DNA of 64,000 nucleotides from positions 1,736,001-1,800,000 of the forward strand of contig NZ_CP054570.1 of NCBI RefSeq assembly GCF_013343115.1, given 5' to 3'. Under the pieces are notes generated by a model. That model worked only from the letters and a program-made list of their open reading frames with translations. It did no database searches and was not told the DNA's origin. Shown here in pieces: positions 21,358 through 31,550 of the stretch; the first letter of the stretch is position 1; every line of letters starts with the position of its first letter. Origin of the DNA: Streptococcus sanguinis. Its GTDB lineage: Bacteria > Bacillota > Bacilli > Lactobacillales > Streptococcaceae. The position numbers were made by a program, and so were the translations under genes.

Positions 21358-22221
21358 TTACTTGCCTTTTGAAAGAGGCCCAAGCGTTGGGAGCTCAATC
21401 CCCTCTCGTAAAAGCGCCTCATGGTAAAGACGGTAGAAGATATGGTAAATAGAAATCTGCATGCCTCCCTGCACTATCATGCTGATACGGAAGTTGAACT
21501 GGCCATTTGAAGCCATCTGCGGCCCCAAGATATTCGGCTCTTTAAGAATCTCTGGATGTTCTGGCACGGCTTCTTCATTGACCTTGGCAATGATGCGGTA
21601 AATCTCGTCCAAATCCGTCTGGGCATAAATGGGGATATCAATCAGGACCCGCATATCTCCACGAGACAGATTACTGACAACCATGATATTGCGGTTGGGC
21701 ACAAAATGAAGCGTTCCGTCCGCGTCCCGTACCTGCGTCGTCCGAATCCCGACACTGATTACTGTTCCAGCGATGTTGATAGGGCCGTTAGTCAGGCGGA
21801 CATTGTCACCGACATCTAACTGTCGCTCGAGAAGAATAAAGAAGCCATTGACCAGATCCGACAAGAAGCCCTGGGCTCCCATCCCGATGGCCACCCCGGC
21901 AATTCCGGCACCAGCTAAAAGGCTGGAAACCGGCAGTCCCAAGATGGATAAAACCCAGTAAATCAAGAGGAAATACAAGACATAATTAAGCAGATTCTCA
22001 ATGAGACGGGTAATGGTTTTCTGTCTGGCTACATCCTGCTTGGATAGCTTGAGAGAGGGAGCAATGATCTTGGTCACTGACAAATGCAGGATTTTCTTAA
22101 CGATGTAAAATAAGATAAAAAGCAGAAGTAAAGAGACCAGCTTGGAAAAAAGGTCATCTGCAATCTTGCTCCAGTCAAACTGCTGGATATAACGGGAAAA
22201 GACATTTCCGGTCTTAGACAT
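21358..22221 (-). CDS. MscS-family mechanosensitive channel
   Basis: 287 residues, the short MscS class. Three N-terminal membrane segments are visible; the third, pore-lining segment includes LPVSSLLAGAGIAGVAIGMGAQGFLSDLVNGFFILLE, with the Gly/Ala packing pattern of MscS TM3. The cytoplasmic beta domain follows (DVGDNVRLTNGPINIAGTVISVGIRTTQVRDADGTLHFVPN). It releases solutes on osmotic downshock. It is first in an operon with the DUF4352-like gene. Confidence 0.92.
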   Translation of the reverse strand: MSKTGNVFSRYIQQFDWSKIADDLFSKLVSLLLLFILFYIVKKILHLSVTKIIAPSLKLSKQDVARQKTITRLIENLLNYVLYFLLIYWVLSILGLPVSSLLAGAGIAGVAIGMGAQGFLSDLVNGFFILLERQLDVGDNVRLTNGPINIAGTVISVGIRTTQVRDADGTLHFVPNRNIMVVSNLSRGDMRVLIDIPIYAQTDLDEIYRIIAKVNEEAVPEHPEILKEPNILGPQMASNGQFNFRISMIVQGGMQISIYHIFYRLYHEALLREGIELPTLGPLSKGK

Positions 22222-22302
22222 AGGCTACCTCCAAAAAGATTACTACCATTATACCACAAAGACCAATCTGCATGGACATAGAATGGTTAGCATGACCTAG
22301 CA

Positions 22303-22331
22303 TTGCTTTCACCCCCTTCCTATCGTATAAT
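22303..22331 (+). promoter_or_regulatory. sstT promoter
   Basis: TTGCTT, 17-base spacer, TATAAT; 33 bases before the start codon, with AAAGGAA as ribosome site. Confidence 0.8.
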
Positions 22332-22364
22332 AAAATAAGTATCTAAGACAAGAAAGGAACTTAC

Positions 22365-23582
22365 ATGGTCCATCGCTTCATCACTATTTGGAATAAAACC
22401 AATCTAATCAAGCGGATTTCCATTGGTATTGGCATTGGTGTCCTGCTGGCTGTCATCTTCCCCCAAGCACAGGCCATTGGACTTCTGGGCCAAATCTTCG
22501 TTGGCGGCCTCAAGGCCATTGCTCCGCTCCTAGTCTTCGCTCTGGTGGCAAACGCCCTGTCTCAACAGCAGAAAGGGCAAAAGAGCAATATGAAGACAGT
22601 CATCTTGCTCTATCTTCTGGGAACCTTTGCGGCTGCCCTGGTCGCGGTTCTGGTCAACTTCTTCTTTCCCATTCGCATAGAGTTGGCTTCGTCCTCCCAA
22701 AAGGTTTCTCCGCCAGACGGAATCGGACAAGTCCTCAGCAATCTTCTGCTTCAGCTGGTGGACAATCCCGTCAACGCACTCATCACCGCTAACTATATCG
22801 GTATCCTTTCCTGGGCTGTCATCTTTGGGATTGCCATGCGAGAAGCTAGCCACCACAGCAAGGAACTGCTGCAGACCTTGGCAGATATCACTTCTAAGAT
22901 TGTCGAGTGGATTATCAATCTAGCCCCTCTCGGTATTCTAGGCCTGGTCTACACGACCATTTCCGGGAAAGGCTTCCAGGCTCTAAAAAGCTATGGTGTC
23001 CTGCTGCTAGCCTTGATAGCCAGCATGCTGATTGTCGTTCTGATTATCAATCCTTTGATTACCTTTATCATGCTGCGGAAAAATCCCTATCCCTTGGTCT
23101 GGCGCTGTTTGCGAGTCAGTGGTGTGACTGCCTTTTTCACGCGCAGCTCAGCGGCTAACATCCCTGTCAATATGAAGCTTTGTCGGGATCTGGGACTCAA
23201 TCCAGAAACCTTCTCAGTTTCTATCCCTCTGGGAGCCACTATCAACATGGCAGGGGCTGCTATTACGATCAATACCCTGACCTTGGCTGCTGTCAACACG
23301 CTAGGTATCAGGGTTGACTTTGGAACGGCTCTCGTTCTCAGTGTCGTAGCGGCAATTTCTGCTTGCGGGGCTTCCGGCGTAGCTGGCGGTTCTCTTTTGC
23401 TCATTCCAGTCGCCTGCAGCCTCTTTGGGATTTCCAATGATTTGGCCATGCAGGTAGTCAGCGTCGGCTTCGTTATCGGTGTCATTCAGGACTCCTGCGA
23501 GACCGCCCTCAACTCTTCTACTGACGTTCTCTTTACAGCTGTGGCCGAGATGAGCAGCTGGCCAAAAGAAAAACGCTATTAA
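22365..23582 (+). CDS. sstT: Serine/threonine:sodium symporter
   Basis: 405 residues with about nine hydrophobic segments, of the dicarboxylate/amino acid:cation symporter family. SstT-like features are the N-terminal [49 protein letters not shown], the serine-rich loop [20 protein letters not shown], the [16 protein letters not shown] motif (Na+/substrate site) and [20 protein letters not shown] near the C-terminus. It takes up serine and threonine with sodium. Monocistronic with its own promoter and terminator. Confidence 0.93.
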   Translation: MVHRFITIWNKTNLIKRISIGIGIGVLLAVIFPQAQAIGLLGQIFVGGLKAIAPLLVFALVANALSQQQKGQKSNMKTVILLYLLGTFAAALVAVLVNFFFPIRIELASSSQKVSPPDGIGQVLSNLLLQLVDNPVNALITANYIGILSWAVIFGIAMREASHHSKELLQTLADITSKIVEWIINLAPLGILGLVYTTISGKGFQALKSYGVLLLALIASMLIVVLIINPLITFIMLRKNPYPLVWRCLRVSGVTAFFTRSSAANIPVNMKLCRDLGLNPETFSVSIPLGATINMAGAAITINTLTLAAVNTLGIRVDFGTALVLSVVAAISACGASGVAGGSLLLIPVACSLFGISNDLAMQVVSVGFVIGVIQDSCETALNSSTDVLFTAVAEMSSWPKEKRY

Positions 23583-23588
23583 TTTCGA

Positions 23589-23637
23589 CAAAAAACCTCT
23601 AGACTTCCATCATTACAGAAAACTAGAGGCTTTTTTA
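23589..23637 (+). terminator. Terminator after sstT
   Basis: AAACCTCTAG / CTAGAGGCTTTTTT. It is bidirectional in form and lies between two convergent genes (sstT and the AGCS symporter). Confidence 0.85.
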
Positions 23638-23647
23638 TGTGCGAAAA

Positions 23648-24985
23648 TTAGTTCTTTCGATGCTTGGCAAAGTATTTCTTTGTTTCACTGATAACAATAG
23701 GAGAAAGCACCAGAAGAGCGATTAAGTTTGGCAAGGCCATGAGGGCATTGACAATATCTGCAAGAATCCAAACCGCCTCTAGACCCACAAAGCCACCGAG
23801 TACAATCATAAGGACAAATAGCAAGCGATAAACGCGGATATAGCGCACCCCAAAGAGAAATTCAAAACAGCGCTCACCATAGTAATTCCAGCCCAAGATA
23901 GTCGTAAAGGCAAACAGAACTAGAAAGACTGAAAGCAGAACCGGACCAAAATTAGCAAAAACCCTCGCAAAGGCTGCCTGAGTCAGGGACACACCGTTGA
24001 GATTGCCATCCCAGACCCCTGTGATTAAAATCGTCAATCCTGTCAGGCTACAGATAATCAGGGTGTCTATGAAGGTTCCGGTCATAGAAATCAAGCCCTG
24101 TTCTACCGGTTCCTTAGTCCGAGCTGCCGCCGCTGCAATGGGCGCTGATCCCAAACCAGATTCATTGGAGAAAACTCCACGCGCGACCCCGTTTTGAATT
24201 GCCATCTGGATGGTCGCACCGGCAAAGCCACCGACAGCAGCCGTCTGGCTAAATGCTGAGCTAAAGACCAGTTGGAGAGTTGGCAGCAATCGATCTAGAT
24301 TGACCGCTAAAACAGTCACAGTCCCCAAGATATAAATCGCTGCCATAAAGGGCACAACCTTGGTCGATACTCGAGCAATAGATTGGATGCCACTGAAAAT
24401 AACCAGAGCCACCAAAATAGCCAAGATAGAAGCTGTCACAGCTGGAGGCAGCTGAATGGTATTCTGCATGGCCTCTGTGATGGAATTGACCTGCGTAAAG
24501 GTCCCAATCCCCAGGAGAGCCACCAAGATACCAGCTATCGCAAAAAAGATGGCCAGCGGGCGCCACTTCTCGCCCATTCCTAGTAAGATATAGTGCATGG
24601 GTCCGCCCGCCATAGCACCATGAGCATCCTTGCGGCGGTACTTGATAGCTAAGAGGCCTTCGGCATACTTCGTCGCCATCCCAAAGAAAGCAGCTACCCA
24701 CATCCAGAAGAGGGCACCCGGTCCACCGGTTTTAATGGCCGTTGCCACTCCGATGATATTTCCCGTTCCCACAGTCGCAGCCAGAGCCGTACAGAGAGCC
24801 GCAAAGCTAGAGACATCGCCCTGATGCTCCTCGTCTGATACAAAGATTAATCGAAAGGCACGCGGAAGACGAAAAATCTGCAGCAAGCCCAGACGCAGAC
24901 TGAGATAAATACCGGTACCAACCAGCAAAATGAGCAGGGGCGGACCCCAAACAAAAGAATCTAATTGATTCAATATTTCCAACAT
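23648..24985 (-). CDS. AGCS-family sodium:alanine/glycine symporter
   Basis: 445 residues, full length, about ten membrane segments. Family motifs: ALAATVGTGNIIGVATAIKTGGPGALFWMW, AMAGGPMHYILLGMG, NGVARGVFSNESGLGSAPIAAAAARTKEPVEQG and GWNYYGERCFEFLFG. The start at 24985 has AAGGAG 9 bases upstream. The leader contains a glycine riboswitch followed by a terminator. This points to glycine as a main substrate, with expression set by intracellular glycine. Confidence 0.95.
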   Translation of the reverse strand: MLEILNQLDSFVWGPPLLILLVGTGIYLSLRLGLLQIFRLPRAFRLIFVSDEEHQGDVSSFAALCTALAATVGTGNIIGVATAIKTGGPGALFWMWVAAFFGMATKYAEGLLAIKYRRKDAHGAMAGGPMHYILLGMGEKWRPLAIFFAIAGILVALLGIGTFTQVNSITEAMQNTIQLPPAVTASILAILVALVIFSGIQSIARVSTKVVPFMAAIYILGTVTVLAVNLDRLLPTLQLVFSSAFSQTAAVGGFAGATIQMAIQNGVARGVFSNESGLGSAPIAAAAARTKEPVEQGLISMTGTFIDTLIICSLTGLTILITGVWDGNLNGVSLTQAAFARVFANFGPVLLSVFLVLFAFTTILGWNYYGERCFEFLFGVRYIRVYRLLFVLMIVLGGFVGLEAVWILADIVNALMALPNLIALLVLSPIVISETKKYFAKHRKN

Positions 24986-25009
24986 GATATAAGCTCCTTT
25001 TCACACCGA

Positions 25010-25043
25010 GAAAAAGAAAGAGCACATGCAAAACATGTACTCT
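25010..25043 (-). terminator. Riboswitch expression-platform terminator
   Basis: Minus strand stem AGAGTACATG / CATGTGCTCT with a 5-base loop, followed by TTTCTTTTT. It lies between the glycine aptamer and the symporter start. Confidence 0.8.
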
Positions 25044-25074
25044 GGATGTGCTGGAGTAGGGAAATCCCTGCCTC

Positions 25075-25160
25075 TTCGCTCTGTCCTTTTACCTGAGAGT
25101 TTGAGCGGTTCTAAACCGCCTTGCCCCTTCGGTGCCATTCATGGTCTCTCCAGAGTTCCG
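25075..25160 (-). ncRNA. Glycine riboswitch (single aptamer visible)
   Basis: The minus strand has the conserved blocks in order: CTCTGGAGAGACC, CACCGAAGGGGCAAGGCGG, a variable stem, ACTCTCAGGTAAAAGGACAGAG. These match the gcvT-type glycine aptamer. Only one full aptamer is seen; a degenerate flank upstream (to about 25200) may be the remaining partner stem. A terminator follows and the controlled gene is the AGCS symporter. Confidence 0.93.
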
Positions 25161-25301
25161 TCCATTTCACAGTCAGAAGCGTCCGCCTCTTTCTGAAAAA
25201 CTTCGTTCGGTGTTGATTATTAATTTTCTATTATTCTAAAAGAACATTCGCCTTTTGTCAATATTTTATGAAAAATTTTAAGGATGTAAACGTTTTTTGA
25301 T

Positions 25302-25330
25302 ACAAAAAAAGAAGCCCAAAGGCTTCTTGC
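25302..25330 (-). terminator. Terminator after trxA
   Basis: Stem AAGAAGCC / GGCTTCTT with a 4-base loop and seven T on the minus strand. Confidence 0.9.
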
Positions 25331-25645
25331 TTAGCTTAATCCGGCAATAATAGCCTTGAGCTGGTCTTTGGTGTGAACACCTGCGACTTGCTTAACGACT
25401 TGACCGTCTTTCTTGAACAAAAGGGTCGGAATGGACATAATGCCAAATTCGCGGGCAGTATTTGGATTTTCATCCACATCCATTTTGAGGATTTTCAGTT
25501 CGTCCTCATGAACTTCTCCTGCCAACTGCTCCAAGATAGGCGCCTGCATGCGGCATGGACCGCACCAAGTTGCCCAAAAGTCAATCAGAACCAATCCATC
25601 TTTTGTTTCTTCTGCGAATGTTGCATCTGTAACTGCTGCTACCAT
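25331..25645 (-). CDS. trxA: Thioredoxin
   Basis: 104 residues, the standard thioredoxin length. Active site WCGPC (Cys28, Cys31) in LIDFWATWCGPCRMQAPILEQL, the cis-proline loop GIMSIPTLLFKKDG, and the buried Asp in LVLIDFW. It is the cytosolic disulfide reductant for ribonucleotide reductase, Msr and other enzymes. AAAGGAG precedes the ATG. Transcribed on its own. Confidence 0.97.
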   Translation of the reverse strand: MVAAVTDATFAEETKDGLVLIDFWATWCGPCRMQAPILEQLAGEVHEDELKILKMDVDENPNTAREFGIMSIPTLLFKKDGQVVKQVAGVHTKDQLKAIIAGLS

Positions 25646-25729
25646 AAATTTTCTCCTTTGAATAGCTTACTTTTGATAACATTTTACACCAAAAGCTAGA
25701 GAAAGAAAAATATTTGCTACGGGTAGACC

Positions 25730-27148
25730 TTAGTCGCTCAGTGAGAAATGGTTAATCATGAGATTGCTGGCATCCAAGAGTACTTTCTCCAAGAGCTGGT
25801 CTGTCGCTTCTTGCACCTTGTCGCTCATGGCTTGATTTTCAGCTTCAAAGTCCACATCCTCCCCCTTAGCCAGAGCTTGGTCTACCCGACCAATCATTTC
25901 ATGGCCCCAAGCCATGGTCTTTTCCTGATAGTCATCCAAGTCTCCGACATGACTGCTAAAATGAGCATCAGCCAACCCAGCAATGAGTCGATTAGCCCAG
26001 TAGAAAGAATCTGTCGAAACCTTGTCCGTCGTATTGGCAAAGTAGTCTGGCGTTGTTGAGACTTGAGTAAAGAAAGGAACGGCTGTATTGTAAGGCATGG
26101 AGCCGTAGGATAGCCATTGGATACCAGTCGTTTCCTGCGGTTGATTAGGGCGCAGCTGCAAGATGGCTGTCTGACTGGTCCGATTGATCCCAATAGTCCG
26201 AAAGGCCCGTCTGCTGTGGTGGTCCCCCTCTGCTCCGTAAGGATCATAAGGTGAATCCTGATAGTGACTGCTCAGGACATACTTGACATCTTCGATCGTG
26301 ATCTTGCGGTATGGCTTGCGGCACCATGGGATGAAGAAGCTCCTTGGATCTTGCTCCACTTCTGGATTGAGAAAACGCTGGATATCCCAAGCACGCGGTG
26401 TATTGTAATGACGGTCCTTATCCTTCTGGCTGCCAAAAGCATAGCGTGGATTGAAACCCTCGTCCGAGTAATTCAGATTGAGATGGTTTTCCTTGATAAA
26501 GTTTTGGAGATTTGGATGACAGAGGAAGTGCTCAGGATTGTCAAATTCAAAATAATCGCTGCCCAGCTGATTGGGATTGGTCACATAGGCATCATCCGGC
26601 ACGCGCCGCGCCATCCAATGGTGGCCGCCAATGGTTTCCAGCCACCAGATTTCGTTGACATCTGAGATTGCAATCCCATTGGACTCATAAGTGCCGTACT
26701 CCTCTAGGATTTTCCCTAGACGAAGAACCCCTTCGCGAGCTGTCTTGATATAGGGAAGAACCAGCGTAAGGATATCTTCCTCGCTGATACCTGACTCTAC
26801 CAAAGGGTCAGCCCCCAGTACGCGGCTGTTGGTCGTAATCGTTTCCGTTGCGCTGACAGCAACATTGTAGCTGTTAATCCCAGCAGCTCCCCAAATCCCA
26901 TCTTTGGGAACTGCATCTGGCACTGCCGTATAGCGGACTGGATTGTCCGGCAAATCCATCTCAAAAGACGTCAAAACAGACTGATAATGACGGGGCTGGT
27001 CTTGTGGCTCCACTACGACAAATTTCTTGGGTGTAAAGACCCCGTTTTGTGAATCCTCCGTACGAGCCACAATGGTTGAACCGTCGTAACTGGCCTTCTT
27101 GCCCACCAAAATAGTCGTGCAGGAATCTGATACGTGTTTTAATCTCAT
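25730..27148 (-). CDS. pepD: C69-family dipeptidase
   Basis: 472 residues, full length for the PepD/PepDA family. The N-terminal region contains the nucleophile Cys10 in [28 protein letters not shown]; in C69 enzymes the residues before Cys are removed to free an N-terminal nucleophile. Other family blocks: [58 protein letters not shown] and [18 protein letters not shown]. It cleaves a broad range of dipeptides in the cytoplasm. The start is supported by GGAGGG. Located between trxA and mutS2, monocistronic. Confidence 0.9.
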   Translation of the reverse strand: MRLKHVSDSCTTILVGKKASYDGSTIVARTEDSQNGVFTPKKFVVVEPQDQPRHYQSVLTSFEMDLPDNPVRYTAVPDAVPKDGIWGAAGINSYNVAVSATETITTNSRVLGADPLVESGISEEDILTLVLPYIKTAREGVLRLGKILEEYGTYESNGIAISDVNEIWWLETIGGHHWMARRVPDDAYVTNPNQLGSDYFEFDNPEHFLCHPNLQNFIKENHLNLNYSDEGFNPRYAFGSQKDKDRHYNTPRAWDIQRFLNPEVEQDPRSFFIPWCRKPYRKITIEDVKYVLSSHYQDSPYDPYGAEGDHHSRRAFRTIGINRTSQTAILQLRPNQPQETTGIQWLSYGSMPYNTAVPFFTQVSTTPDYFANTTDKVSTDSFYWANRLIAGLADAHFSSHVGDLDDYQEKTMAWGHEMIGRVDQALAKGEDVDFEAENQAMSDKVQEATDQLLEKVLLDASNLMINHFSLSD

Positions 27149-27189
27149 TATTTTCCCTCCAATGCTCTTTATGCTGCTTACATTATATC

Positions 27190-27217
27190 AAAAAAATGGC
27201 TTAACCAGCCATTTTTC
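27190..27217 (-). terminator. Terminator after mutS2
   Basis: AAAAATGGCT / AGCCATTTTTTT with a 4-5 base loop. The terminator lies 10 bases after the mutS2 stop. Confidence 0.85.
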
Positions 27218-27227
27218 TTTATCCTTC

Positions 27228-29561
27228 TTACTTAAAGATCACAATCGTCGCACCGCTGCCACCGGCATTTTGCGGAGCATAGCCGAAGGACTTGACGTGC
27301 TTGTTGCGGCGGAGGTATTTTGTCACCCCTTCACGGATGACCCCGATCCCGATACCGTGGATAATATCCACCTGAGCCATGTTATTGAGGAGGGCCTGAT
27401 CGATAAAGGCATCCAGCTCTTCCATAGCCTCTTCATAGCGTTTGCCCCGTAGATCCAGTCTGGCTTTCGGTCCAGCAGTATTGGTCCGCTTGACCACATT
27501 GACCTGCTTGCGCTTAGGTTGCTGCTCCTTTTCAGCCTTGAGTAAGTTAAACTCCTGCTCTTCTAGAGTCATCTTGATAAGACCGACCTGAGCTTCCCAA
27601 CGGCCGTCCTTGAGCTGCTTGACCAAGGTTCCCCGTTGACCATAGCTTGTCACCAGAATATCATCTCCCACCTTGGGCGCCCGATTTTTCTTGGCCTGCT
27701 TGAGCACCTTATTCTTTGATAAATCAACCGTTTCTGGTGCCAACTTTTTAAGCTGAGACTTGGCTTCAATAATCTCATGCGGTTTGAGACTGGACTTGTC
27801 ATGAAGATTTTTGAGAATGCTCTCACTCTCTGACAAAGCCAAATCAACGATTTCCTGAGCTTCCAACCGTGCCTTATTCAGCTCGGTTTCCTTTTCTCGG
27901 TTAAACTCATTGTAAAGTTTTTTGAGGGCTCGGTTAAATTTGAGATTTTCTTGCTCCACCTCGCGGATATTATCCAAGCGCTTGCGACTTTCTAGAGTTT
28001 GCTCCTCTAGGCGCTCAATAATCCGATTGACATCACTGTCTGTGTCGGTCTGCTCTTGGGCATGACCAACGATAACTTCCGACAAGCCCAAACGTCGAGC
28101 AATTTCAAAGGCATTGGAGCGGCCAGGCACTCCCTGCATAAAGCGATAGGTCGGCCGTAAACTATCTGTATCAAATTCCATGCTAGCATTTTCCACCCAG
28201 TCCGTCTCAATCCCATAGGCTTTGAGCTCAGGATAATGGGTCGTTGCCATGGTTTTAATCTGCCTTAGCCGCAAATCTTCCAAGATAGCAATAGCCAGAG
28301 CTGCACCCTCTTGCGGGTCAGTCCCAGCTCCTAGCTCATCCAGCAGAACCAAACTCTCGCTATCAACCTGCTCTAAAATAGAGACGATATTGGTCATGTG
28401 ACTGGAGAAAGTCGACAGACTCTGCTCAATGGACTGCTCATCACCAATGTCTGCAAAAATCTGACTGAAAATCCCGACACGGCTCCCCTTGTCCGCCAGA
28501 ATCGGCAATCCTGACTGGGCCATGATCTGAGCCAAGCCTAAGGTCTTCAGCATGATGGTCTTACCACCGGTATTAGGCCCAGTAATGACAATCTCTGTCA
28601 AATCAGGCCCGAAATACAAGTCATTAGCCACTGCATTTTCAATCAGGGGATGGCGGACACTAAGCAGTTGGATATCCTGCTCTTCTGACAGATCTGGCAC
28701 CACCGCTCCCGTCTCCTGCATGAAGCGGACCTTGGCACGCACCAGATCCAGATGTCCGATAATCCAAGCATTGTTGGCAATTTCAGCTGCATGGGGACGG
28801 AAGAGGTCTGATAATTCTTGCAAAATCCGCTGAATTTCATAACGCTCGTCCGCCCGACTGCTGGCAATTTCTTCGTTGAGGTTGACAACTGCTCTAGGCT
28901 CGATATAGACGGTATTGCCGCTGGCTGAAATATCGTGAACCACACCAGAAATGCGGTTGCGATAGGTATTTTTCACAGGCAGCACATTGCGACCATTCCG
29001 GCTAGCCACTACCTGATCAGCCAGCATCTCTCCCTTGTTTTTGAGAATCTCCTGCAGAATTTCCCGCACCTGGTTTTCATTTTCTTGAATCTTTCGGCGG
29101 ATACGGCTCAAATTTTCGCTGGCAAAGCTTTCGATAAAACCGCCATCATTCACAGCTTGCAGGCTTCCTTGTAGCTTAGGGAACACAGCCAGATTCTCAA
29201 ACAGACGGTCCAGCTTTTCCAAGTGCACATTTTCCAAGTCCTCATAAAAGGACTTGAGTTCCTGAGTCACAGCCAAGACGCGCTTGAGAGCCAAAAACTC
29301 CTCAATATTCAAGTCGCTCTCCAGCTCCAACCGCTTGGTCAAGGCAGTGATATCCTGAGTCGCAGCCAGACTAAAGTGGGGATGCTGCACAAAAATCTGC
29401 TGCATATCTCTCATTTCCAGAAAAGCCGAGGCCACTGTCTCCTTCTTGCTGGTCGGCAAGAGCAGGCCTAGCTCCAGCTGCCCCTGCTCGGTCAAAAGAT
29501 AGGGAGCAAAAAGTTCTTTAATCTTTTTAAATTCTAAGGTTTCTAAAATTTTTGTGTTCAT
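27228..29561 (-). CDS. mutS2: MutS2, collided-ribosome / recombination ATPase
   Basis: 777 residues, full length. It lacks the mismatch-recognition domain of MutS. Core and clamp helices (~1-290) are followed by the ATPase: Walker [13 protein letters not shown] (328-335), signature region [18 protein letters not shown], Walker [17 protein letters not shown], and [14 protein letters not shown] coiled stretch (~515-620) leads to a KOW-like segment and a C-terminal Smr nuclease domain ([20 protein letters not shown]...[15 protein letters not shown], ~700-777). The family is known to limit recombination and to rescue stalled ribosomes. It forms an operon with zapA and cvpA. Confidence 0.96.
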   Translation of the reverse strand: MNTKILETLEFKKIKELFAPYLLTEQGQLELGLLLPTSKKETVASAFLEMRDMQQIFVQHPHFSLAATQDITALTKRLELESDLNIEEFLALKRVLAVTQELKSFYEDLENVHLEKLDRLFENLAVFPKLQGSLQAVNDGGFIESFASENLSRIRRKIQENENQVREILQEILKNKGEMLADQVVASRNGRNVLPVKNTYRNRISGVVHDISASGNTVYIEPRAVVNLNEEIASSRADERYEIQRILQELSDLFRPHAAEIANNAWIIGHLDLVRAKVRFMQETGAVVPDLSEEQDIQLLSVRHPLIENAVANDLYFGPDLTEIVITGPNTGGKTIMLKTLGLAQIMAQSGLPILADKGSRVGIFSQIFADIGDEQSIEQSLSTFSSHMTNIVSILEQVDSESLVLLDELGAGTDPQEGAALAIAILEDLRLRQIKTMATTHYPELKAYGIETDWVENASMEFDTDSLRPTYRFMQGVPGRSNAFEIARRLGLSEVIVGHAQEQTDTDSDVNRIIERLEEQTLESRKRLDNIREVEQENLKFNRALKKLYNEFNREKETELNKARLEAQEIVDLALSESESILKNLHDKSSLKPHEIIEAKSQLKKLAPETVDLSKNKVLKQAKKNRAPKVGDDILVTSYGQRGTLVKQLKDGRWEAQVGLIKMTLEEQEFNLLKAEKEQQPKRKQVNVVKRTNTAGPKARLDLRGKRYEEAMEELDAFIDQALLNNMAQVDIIHGIGIGVIREGVTKYLRRNKHVKSFGYAPQNAGGSGATIVIFK

Positions 29562-29615
29562 AATTTTCTTTTCTAGTAAAAAAGAACTCAGCTAGCAGGC
29601 CAACTGAGTCGTCTT

Positions 29616-30167
29616 TTATCCGATAACTTGATTCACCCAGAGATCTTTGAGGATATTGGATGTGATAGGGGTATACTTGACAATAAAGCGAATCATAAAG
29701 CTGCTGTTGAGCCGCTCCTGAACCATCTCCATCGGCACCGTCGCTAAAATAGTCAGGCACATTCCCAAAACAAAAATAGAGATGCAAACAGCGATGGCTC
29801 CGCTAGTCACATTGTACCATTTGGTATCTAGCTTATTGGGGTAGGGAATCAGATTCGCAAAAATCCCAAAAAAGCGCCCAAGTATGTAGACAGCCGTAAA
29901 AATAATGAGATAGGCCAAACCAGCATAAAAAACCTGGTCCAACTGAAAGAGCTGGGAGCTAGGGAAAAAATAGGTCGAAGAGCCCTGAGTCGCACTGGCA
30001 TAAGGCACCCAAAGACTGATAAACTTGGCCAAGCTCTTATAAAAAGCTCCAGCCACCAGCATGGAAACCATGGTCGCAGCGGCATAATAGCCCTGCAGAA
30101 CAATGCCACGCGAGTAGCCAATATAAAAGCTCCAGGCCAATATTAGTAAAATAATAATAGAAAGCAT
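29616..30167 (-). CDS. CvpA-family membrane protein
   Basis: 183 residues with four hydrophobic segments (MLSIIILLILAWSFYIGYSRG, GYYAAATMVSMLVAGAFYKSL, FYAGLAYLIIFTAVYILGRFFGIFANL, GAIAVCISIFVLGMCLTILATV), the pattern of CvpA/colicin V production family proteins. The molecular role is not settled; in other bacteria CvpA affects envelope homeostasis. Its start lies 11 bases after zapA and it precedes mutS2 by 54 bases, all on one strand, a conserved streptococcal order. Confidence 0.85.
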   Translation of the reverse strand: MLSIIILLILAWSFYIGYSRGIVLQGYYAAATMVSMLVAGAFYKSLAKFISLWVPYASATQGSSTYFFPSSQLFQLDQVFYAGLAYLIIFTAVYILGRFFGIFANLIPYPNKLDTKWYNVTSGAIAVCISIFVLGMCLTILATVPMEMVQERLNSSFMIRFIVKYTPITSNILKDLWVNQVIG

Positions 30168-30177
30168 TATTTCTCCT

Positions 30178-30468
30178 CTATTTACCCGACTTTTCTCTCA
30201 AATCACTGAGCATTTTGTGACGAAAATCTTCTAGTTCTTTTTCTTTGTCATCAAACTCAATCTCTCGACTGAGCTGAGTAGATAGGCTATTGACCGCCAG
30301 CAAAATCGCCAGGACTTCATCATCTGCCGCAGGCATCTGCTCTTTGATAGCCTTGTATTTTTCCTTTGCTACCCGTTCTACTTCTTCCATAAAGAGATTA
30401 TCGTGTTCTGTTGTTAGAGTTAAGGTCTTGTTTCCAAATGTAAATTTATATCGATTCAAATTTGCCAT
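30178..30468 (-). CDS. zapA: Cell division protein ZapA
   Basis: 96 residues. The N-terminus NRYKFTFGNKTLTLTTEHDNLFMEEVERVAKEKYKAIKEQMP is a ZapA beta-hairpin plus helix, followed by a helical coiled-coil (ILLAVNSLSTQLSREIEFDDKEKELEDFRHKMLSDL) typical of the ZapA dimer or tetramer. The family bundles FtsZ filaments at mid-cell. AGGTGATTTT precedes the ATG. First gene of zapA-cvpA-mutS2, divergent from rnhC. Confidence 0.85.
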   Translation of the reverse strand: MANLNRYKFTFGNKTLTLTTEHDNLFMEEVERVAKEKYKAIKEQMPAADDEVLAILLAVNSLSTQLSREIEFDDKEKELEDFRHKMLSDLREKSGK

Positions 30469-30584
30469 AAAATCACCTCATTGTATTATATCAAAAAAGA
30501 AGCCCTTTGTCAGTTATAAAAACACTTGGAACTAGACAGGGACTTTCTTTTTCATCTTTTTTGACATAGCAAACAGCGATGCTT

Positions 30585-30608
30585 TCCTACAAAATTTTTG
30601 TAGGATTT
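30585..30608 (+). terminator. Hairpin upstream of rnhC
   Basis: TCCTACAAA / TTTGTAGGA with an AT-rich loop and TTTT after it. It is terminator-like but stands between divergent genes, so it may be a leader structure of rnhC or a barrier. Confidence 0.4.
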
Positions 30609-30656
30609 TCAATCTTATGACTTTCGACTTTTCCTTTTTATGGTACAATAGGGGGT

Positions 30657-31547
30657 ATGGAAAGTATCACCCTCAGTCCCAAACAGCAAGAAATTCAGGC
30701 TTTTGTTGAGAAATATCAGAGCCAGCTGGCTCCCAGCAAGAACCCGCATATTCAATATTTCTTCCGGCTGGATCAGGCGACGGTCAGTGTATTTAGCTCC
30801 GGAAAAGTTCTCTTTCAAGGGGCAAAAGCTGCTCACTACGCTGGCTTTTTTGGCCATCAAGCAGGCAAATCCAGTTATAGTCCTGCTTCTCAGAATTTTG
30901 CCCTCATTGGGACGGATGAGGTCGGAAACGGCTCCTACTTTGGAGGTCTAGCCGTCGTAGCTTCTTTCGTCACTCCAGACCAGCACGACTTTCTGAGAAA
31001 ACTGGGTGTCGGTGATTCTAAAACCTTGAACGATAGCAAGATTCGCCAACTAGCTCCTGTCTTGAAAGAAAAGATTGCTCATCAAGCTCTGCTCCTATCG
31101 CCAGAGAAGTACAATGAAGTTATCGCTTCTGGCTACAATGCCGTCTCTGTAAAGGTAGCCCTACATAATCAAGCTATCTACCTACTGCTGCAGAAAGGCA
31201 TCAATCCCGAAAAAATCGTCATCGATGCCTTTACCAGCCAGCAAAACTACAATAAATACCTAAAGCAGGAAAAGAATCATTTTCCAAATCCGGTAAGTCT
31301 GATTGAAAAGGCTGAAGGAAAGTTCCTAGCTGTTGCGGTCAGCTCTATTATCGCTCGCGACCTCTTTCTAGAAAACCTAGAAAACCTCAGCCAAGAGTTA
31401 GGCTATACCCTGCCTAGCGGAGCCGGAAGCAAGAGCGATCATGTTGCCAGCCAGATTCTTCAAGCCCACGGAATGGCCGGTCTGCAGCATTCTGCTAAAC
31501 TCCACTTTAAAAATACTGAAAAAGCACAAAAACTTTTAGAAAGGTAA
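30657..31547 (+). CDS. rnhC: Ribonuclease HIII
   Basis: 296 residues. The N-terminal TBP-like substrate-binding domain (~1-80) and SSGKVLFQG are typical of HIII rather than HII. Catalytic acids are in [20 protein letters not shown] (Asp87, Glu88) and further Asp in [12 protein letters not shown] and [12 protein letters not shown]. It cleaves RNA in RNA-DNA hybrids. The start is fixed by the [16 protein letters not shown] similarity to known streptococcal RnhC. A TACAAT box (30644-30649, TG-extended) sits only 7 bases before the ATG. It overlaps no neighbour; lepB begins 3 bases after it. Confidence 0.94.
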   Translation: MESITLSPKQQEIQAFVEKYQSQLAPSKNPHIQYFFRLDQATVSVFSSGKVLFQGAKAAHYAGFFGHQAGKSSYSPASQNFALIGTDEVGNGSYFGGLAVVASFVTPDQHDFLRKLGVGDSKTLNDSKIRQLAPVLKEKIAHQALLLSPEKYNEVIASGYNAVSVKVALHNQAIYLLLQKGINPEKIVIDAFTSQQNYNKYLKQEKNHFPNPVSLIEKAEGKFLAVAVSSIIARDLFLENLENLSQELGYTLPSGAGSKSDHVASQILQAHGMAGLQHSAKLHFKNTEKAQKLLER

Positions 31548-31550
31548 CCT

